NCBI RefSeq assembly: GCF_000235505.1
Contig: NZ_JH379027.1
Coordinates: 2,395,183-2,459,182 of the forward strand
Source: Hungatella hathewayi WAL-18680
GTDB lineage: Bacteria; Bacillota; Clostridia; Lachnospirales; Lachnospiraceae
Reading direction: 5' to 3'
DNA: 64,000 nucleotides
The stretch's first letter is position 1; each line of letters starts with the position of its first letter. Below the pieces are notes generated by a model. It saw only the letters and a list, made by a program, of their open reading frames with translations, did not search any database and was not told the origin of the DNA. This document shows, piece by piece, positions 59,802 to 64,000 of this stretch. The position numbers were made by a program, and so were the translations under genes.

Positions 59802-60917
59802 ATGAGAAAAAGAACAGCAGCCCTGCTGCTTACTTTGTGTATGGCCATGGGAATGAGCATAAGCGCACATGCGGCAGAGACCAAGATTGAGAAAGTGGAG
59901 ATTGAGTTCAGCTGGGACAGTGTCCCCGCACAGGGAGAGCGCCCCGGAAAGGTCAGTGCAACGGCAAAGGGAGATGCCAAGTACCGGGTGGGAGACGTGT
60001 ATTACACCAACGATGTGGATGACTACTGGGTGTTAGGAGACATGCCGGAAGTGGTTGCAGTCCTTCATGCGGCCAACGGCTACCGGTTCAGCTCTACCGC
60101 CAGAAGCGTGTTCTCTATCTCCGGTGAGAACGCCAAGTACAAAAAGGCCAGAACCTATGACAGCGGAGATACGCTGGAGTTGACGGTCACCTTCCCGCGG
60201 CTGACAGGAAAGCTGCAGGCGGTAGAGAACAACTACTGGGAAGACAACATGGCTGTCTGGGATGAGCTGGAAGGCGCTAAGAGCTATGAGATACGGTTAT
60301 ACCGCAACGACAAACTTCAGACGACGGTGAAGAGCACCAGCGCCCACTATGATTTCTCCGGCAGCTTCACAAGAGAGGGAGATTACAGCTTCCGGGTGAG
60401 AGGAATTGCCACATACAACAACAATCCAGGTGAGTGGTCGGAGGATTCGGATTACAATATTATCTCGGAACGGCAGGCCCAGAGCACGCCTGTCAACGGC
60501 GGCTGGGTTCAGGATGCAAGAGGCTGGTGGTACGCCTTTAGCAACGGAGGATATCCGGCATCCACATGGCGTCAGATTAACGGAGCCTGGTACTACTTTA
60601 ACAAGAGCGGTTACATGGTGACCGGCTGGCAGAACCTGGACGGGAACTGGTACTACCTGCTTCCGAGCGGAGCGATGGCTACCGGCTGGCAGTTCGTCAA
60701 CAATAGATGGTACTACATGAACGAGAGCGGAGTCATGCTGACCGGATGGCAGAACATCAATGGCCGCCGGTACTACCTGGAGGGAAGCGGAGCCATGCTG
60801 ACCGGCTGGCAGCACCTCAACGGCAGCTGGTACTGCTTTGACGCGTCCGGCGCCTTATATACCAACACCTGGACCCCGGATGGATTCTGGGTAGATTCCT
60901 GGGGTATCTGGAGATAA
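59802..60917 (+). CDS. Secreted choline-binding-repeat protein
   Basis: 371 residues; AAAGGGG in front. Signal peptide (MRKRTAALLLTLCMAMGMSI, cleavage after AHAAE near 26). The middle is beta-rich with a fibronectin-like part (LTVTFPRLTGKLQAVENNYW, YSFRVRGIATYNNNPGEWSEDS). The C-terminal 140 residues are about six cell-wall-binding repeats (TGWQNLDGNWYYLLPSGAMA, TGWQFVNNRWYYMNESGVML). Such repeats hold proteins on choline or related teichoic groups. No enzyme domain seen. Confidence 0.85.
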   Translation: MRKRTAALLLTLCMAMGMSISAHAAETKIEKVEIEFSWDSVPAQGERPGKVSATAKGDAKYRVGDVYYTNDVDDYWVLGDMPEVVAVLHAANGYRFSSTARSVFSISGENAKYKKARTYDSGDTLELTVTFPRLTGKLQAVENNYWEDNMAVWDELEGAKSYEIRLYRNDKLQTTVKSTSAHYDFSGSFTREGDYSFRVRGIATYNNNPGEWSEDSDYNIISERQAQSTPVNGGWVQDARGWWYAFSNGGYPASTWRQINGAWYYFNKSGYMVTGWQNLDGNWYYLLPSGAMATGWQFVNNRWYYMNESGVMLTGWQNINGRRYYLEGSGAMLTGWQHLNGSWYCFDASGALYTNTWTPDGFWVDSWGIWR

Positions 60918-60950
60918 CAGAAGATTCAGTCACAGAATGAAAAAGACAGG

Positions 60951-60980
60951 GAGTCCGGCCGGCTGGCCGGGCTCTTTATT
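60951..60980 (+). terminator. Terminator of the choline-binding-repeat gene
   Basis: GAGTCCGGCC-GGCT-GGCCGGGCTC (one G-U) followed by TTTATT. Confidence 0.75.
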
Positions 60981-61035
60981 GATTCCACGAATAAGAATCC
61001 CAATCACAGAATAGGATAGATAATAAACTACCAGG

Positions 61036-62292
61036 ATGGGAAGTCCCTTGAAATCAATCGTCCTTACACTATTATCCACATTTCTGTCCCTTCAGCTGTG
61101 CCTCTTCCCGGCCTTTGGGGAGACGGGCGGGGAGGAGCAGGAGAAAGACTTAAAACTCTACGCCCAGTCCGCGGTTTTGATGGATGCCGCATCTGGCCGG
61201 ATTTTATATGGAAAAGAAGAACTGCTGCAGCGCCCCATGGCCAGCACCACCAAAATCATGACCTGCATCCTGGCCCTGGAAAACGGCTCTCCCGACGACG
61301 TGGTCAAGGTGTCTTCCTACGCGGCCGGCCAGCCAAAGGTTCATCTGGGCGTCTCCACCGGCGAGACCTTCCGCCTGGGGGATTTGCTCTACTCCCTGAT
61401 GCTGGAATCCCACAACGACGCGGCCGTCATGATAGCGGAGCATATCGGCGGCGATGTGAAGGGCTTTGCCAGGATGATGAACCAGAAGGCCAGGGACATC
61501 GGCTGTGAGAACACCTATTTCATCACCCCCAACGGCCTGGACGCCGTGGAGACAGACGAGTCCGGCAGGGAGCAGATTCACAGCACCACCGCGGCGGATT
61601 TGGCCCGCATCATGTCTTACTGCGTGTGGGAGTCCCCCAAGCGGGAGGAATTCCTGAACATCACCCAGACCCAGAACTATTATTTCACCGATTTGGAGGG
61701 AAAACGCAGCTTCAACTGCACCAACCACAATGCCTTCCTCTCCATGATGAACGGCGTGCTGTCCGGCAAGACCGGCTTCACCGGCGGGGCCGGCTACTCC
61801 TACATCGGCGCCCTGGAGGATGGCGGCCGCCAGTTTGTGGTGGCCCTTCTCGGCTGCGGCTGGCCGCCCCACAAGACCTGGAAGTGGTCCGACACCCGGG
61901 CCCTCTTCACCTACGGCCTCGCCAACTACCAGTACCGTGAGGTCTACCGGGAGCAGAACCTAAAGCCTATCCCCGTGGAAAATGGCATCAGCCCGGAAAC
62001 CGGTATCGGCCAGACGGCCTACACGGACGTCACCATGAATCTAAAAGACGAGGAGAAGAGTCTGAAGCTTCTCATGAAAGAGGGGGAGAAGGTCCAGATG
62101 TCCACCGACATCCCCAAGAAACTGAAAGCCCCGGTGAGAGCCGGAACCGTCGTGGGCAGCGTCACCTACTATCTGGAGGAAAAACCGGTCAAGGTCTTCC
62201 CCATATACGCCGGCAGTGACGTGGAAGAGGTGACACTGAACTGGTGCATCCGCAATATTCTGGATAAATACCTGGTCTGCCCGGCCTGGTAA
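61036..62292 (+). CDS. D-alanyl-D-alanine carboxypeptidase (DacF/PBP5 type)
   Basis: 418 residues with a signal peptide. Penicillin-binding motifs in order: S70-T-T-K73 (PMASTTKIMTC), SHNDAAVMIAEH (SxN) and LSGKTGFTGGAGYS (KTG). The last 110 residues are the PBP5 beta domain (VQMSTDIPKKLKAPVRAGTVVG). It trims pentapeptide of peptidoglycan; close to the clostridial DacF used in sporulation and growth. The start has only a weak ribosome site (CCAGG), so a later start is possible. Confidence 0.9.
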   Translation: MGSPLKSIVLTLLSTFLSLQLCLFPAFGETGGEEQEKDLKLYAQSAVLMDAASGRILYGKEELLQRPMASTTKIMTCILALENGSPDDVVKVSSYAAGQPKVHLGVSTGETFRLGDLLYSLMLESHNDAAVMIAEHIGGDVKGFARMMNQKARDIGCENTYFITPNGLDAVETDESGREQIHSTTAADLARIMSYCVWESPKREEFLNITQTQNYYFTDLEGKRSFNCTNHNAFLSMMNGVLSGKTGFTGGAGYSYIGALEDGGRQFVVALLGCGWPPHKTWKWSDTRALFTYGLANYQYREVYREQNLKPIPVENGISPETGIGQTAYTDVTMNLKDEEKSLKLLMKEGEKVQMSTDIPKKLKAPVRAGTVVGSVTYYLEEKPVKVFPIYAGSDVEEVTLNWCIRNILDKYLVCPAW

Positions 62293-62319
62293 CCACAAAA
62301 TCAAGCGATATTTCCCAAA

Positions 62320-62346
62320 AGAGCGGAGAAACATTCCGCTCTTTTT
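62320..62346 (+). terminator. Terminator of the carboxypeptidase gene
   Basis: AGAGCGGA-GAAACAT-TCCGCTCT followed by TTTT. Confidence 0.85.
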
Positions 62347-62408
62347 CCTTACTTTTCCATAGCTATTACATATCTAATAAAATTTTGGATAATTTCACCA
62401 AAAACATC

Positions 62409-62437
62409 TTGAAAAATAACCCAATTAGTTATACAAT
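62409..62437 (+). promoter_or_regulatory. Promoter of the carboxyltransferase gene
   Basis: TTGAAA (62409-62414), 17-bp spacer, TACAAT (62432-62437). Start codon follows at 62529. Confidence 0.6.
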
Positions 62438-62528
62438 TATAATCGGCAGAAATTTGGATTTACTGTGTGGTTGTTTGTTAAAAGCATAACAATCATACAT
62501 CAAATATTTAAAAATGGAGGATAGCAAA

Positions 62529-64000
62529 ATGAGTAATTCAGCACAAACATCAGCAAGTAACCGTATCAATGCCTTACTTGATGATAACAGTTTTGTTGAA
62601 GTCGGCGCTTATGTCACAGCGAGAAATACGGACTTCAACATGACAGGCAAGGAAACACCTGCCGACGGTGTCGTGACCGGATATGGTACCATCGAAGGCA
62701 GCCTTGTTTATGTGTACAGCCAGGACGCTTCTGTTATGGGCGGTTCCATGGGCGAGATGCACGCCAAAAAAATCTCCAATATTTATGAGCTGGCCATGAA
62801 GATGGGGGCGCCGGTGATTGGTCTTATTGACTGTGCAGGTTTGAGACTGCAGGAAGCCACCGATGCACTTCACGGATTTGGTGAGCTTTACAAAAACCAG
62901 ACCATGGCATCCGGAGTGATTCCACAGATTTCCGCTATTTTTGGCACCTGTGGAGGCGGTATGGCAGTGTCAGCGGCGCTTACTGACTTTACCTTTATGG
63001 AAGGCAAGTCCGCAAAGCTGTTCGTCAATTCGCCAAATGCCATCGACGGCAACTATACATCCAAGTGTGACACTTCTTCCGCATCATTCCAGAGTGAGGA
63101 AGTGGGTCTTGTTGACTTTGTCGGCGACGAGACAACCATTCTTTCCGAAATCAGAACCCTGGTTTCCATTCTTCCGGCCAACAACGAGGATGATATGTCC
63201 TACGATGAGTGTGGCGACGATTTGAACAGAGCATGTGCGGGACTGGACAACTTAGCAGAGGACCCGGCGCTTTCCCTGTCCACCATTTCCGATGACAATT
63301 TCTTTATGGAAGTAAGAGCGGCATACGCACCTGCCATGGTGACAGGCTTTATCCGTCTGAACGGGACAACCGTGGGCTGTGTGGCAAACCGCACCGCCAG
63401 CTACGACGAGAGCGGCGAGAAGAAAGCGGAGTACGAGGCGGCCCTCACATCCAGAGGATGCAAGAAGGCAGCGGACTTTGTCAACTTCTGTGACGCATTC
63501 AACATTCCGTTACTGACACTTGTCAATGTCAAGGGCTATGCGGCCAGCCTGTGCGGCGAGAAGCATATGGCCAAATCCGCAGGCAGACTGACCTACGCGT
63601 TTGCAGATGCAAGCGTGCCGAAGGTAACCGTGATTGTGGGCGAAGCCTACGGAACCGCTTATCTGACCATGTGCAGCAAATCCATCGGCGCGGATATCGT
63701 GTACGCGTGGCCAAACGCTTCCATCGGCATGATGGACGCCACCGCGGCAGCAAAGATTATGTATGCGGATGAGATTGCCGGTGCGGACGACAGCGTTTCC
63801 CTGATTCAGGAGAAGGCGGCTGAGTACCAGGCACTGCAGTCCAGCGCGGTAGCGGCTGCGAAGAGAGGTTATGTGGACGATATTATCGAGGCGGTTGACA
63901 CCAGAAAACGTGTCATTGCAGCGTTTGAGATGTTATTCACAAGAGAGAGGAACGTCCAGCTAAAAACACGGCACGGTCTAAACGAGGTGACAGGTATATG
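62529..64000 (+). CDS. Acyl-CoA carboxyltransferase / methylmalonyl-CoA decarboxylase alpha subunit, 3' end at window edge
   Basis: ATG at 62529 behind ATGGAGGATAGC; 490 codons visible and open at the right edge (last codons GGT ATA TG). Carboxyltransferase fold: VGAYVTARNTDFN, GVVTGYGTIEGSLVYVYSQD, SMGEMHAKKISNIYELAMKMGAPVIGLIDCAGLRLQEA and a second half LLTLVNVKGYAAS, GEAYGTAYLTMCSKSIGADIVYAWPNASIGMM. This is the carboxyltransferase subunit of Na+-pumping decarboxylases or acyl-CoA carboxylases. The last bases GTATATG suggest that a next gene overlaps its end, as in decarboxylase operons. Confidence 0.85.
   Translation, partial: MSNSAQTSASNRINALLDDNSFVEVGAYVTARNTDFNMTGKETPADGVVTGYGTIEGSLVYVYSQDASVMGGSMGEMHAKKISNIYELAMKMGAPVIGLIDCAGLRLQEATDALHGFGELYKNQTMASGVIPQISAIFGTCGGGMAVSAALTDFTFMEGKSAKLFVNSPNAIDGNYTSKCDTSSASFQSEEVGLVDFVGDETTILSEIRTLVSILPANNEDDMSYDECGDDLNRACAGLDNLAEDPALSLSTISDDNFFMEVRAAYAPAMVTGFIRLNGTTVGCVANRTASYDESGEKKAEYEAALTSRGCKKAADFVNFCDAFNIPLLTLVNVKGYAASLCGEKHMAKSAGRLTYAFADASVPKVTVIVGEAYGTAYLTMCSKSIGADIVYAWPNASIGMMDATAAAKIMYADEIAGADDSVSLIQEKAAEYQALQSSAVAAAKRGYVDDIIEAVDTRKRVIAAFEMLFTRERNVQLKTRHGLNEVTGI

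Overview
The window looks like a chromosomal segment of a spore-forming, anaerobic, Gram-positive gut bacterium, most likely a Lachnospiraceae (Clostridium cluster XIVa) species. The evidence is mid-range base composition, consistent AGGAGG-type ribosome binding sites, Firmicutes-type TTGACA/TATAAT promoters, a spore photoproduct lyase, a PdaA-like cortex de-N-acetylase, a collagen-like surface protein, a ferredoxin-flavodoxin (EFR1) protein, YedF and a decarboxylase-type carboxyltransferase. The species assignment is inference. No rRNA, tRNA or CRISPR array was seen.

Region 1 (about 1-9 kb) is AT-rich and accessory. It holds an edge-truncated unknown gene, an unknown protein followed by a PIN-like nuclease, a RelB/RelE-type toxin-antitoxin pair with a visible operator, a P-loop kinase, a two-TM membrane protein, a secreted multidomain protein with a crystallin-like end, and a SEC-C/DUF5677 protein. 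Two long gene-poor stretches (2.6-3.3 and 3.9-4.6 kb) look like decayed DNA.

Region 2 (about 9-28 kb) is rich in defence-like genes: an HNH protein with a nuclease-STAND NTPase and a small partner; a HelD-type helicase with a damaged or shifted end running into a GH31-like fragment; a DinB-fold protein; a giant SF1 helicase with coiled coil and C-terminal HEPN motif that is split by a frameshift; an AbiH-family protein; and an sce7726-family nuclease-like protein. Inside this region a 1.27-kb cassette carrying one ORF6N gene sits in the 3' end of the EFR1 gene, flanked by an exact 22-bp direct repeat. The cassette carries palindromes that recur inside its own coding sequence. It looks like a small mobile unit and is the most interesting object in the window.

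Region 3 (28-47 kb) is mostly regulators with their targets: DbpA-type RNA helicase, hydrolase, DUF3788 and GyrI-like proteins, a methyltransferase behind a leader-peptide/terminator attenuator, a glycosyltransferase, the collagen-like protein, TetR with a divergent Cys-rich pentapeptide protein, BlaI/BlaR-like pair, spore photoproduct lyase, HxlR with a flavin-binding-fold protein, a class M sirtuin with zinc macrodomain, and two consecutive MarR-MATE efflux loci.

Region 4 (47-64 kb) is more housekeeping: DedA, PdaA-like deacetylase, nitroreductase, MFS transporter, radical SAM TIGR01212, YedF, Lys/Ala-rich DUF6465 protein from a consensus promoter, SulP transporter, RsmF-like and RluA-like RNA modification enzymes, DNA polymerase IV, a choline-binding-repeat protein, a D,D-carboxypeptidase, and a carboxyltransferase running off the right edge. 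Three genes (sirtuin, MFS, RsmF-like) have short tandem repeats directly at their 3' ends.
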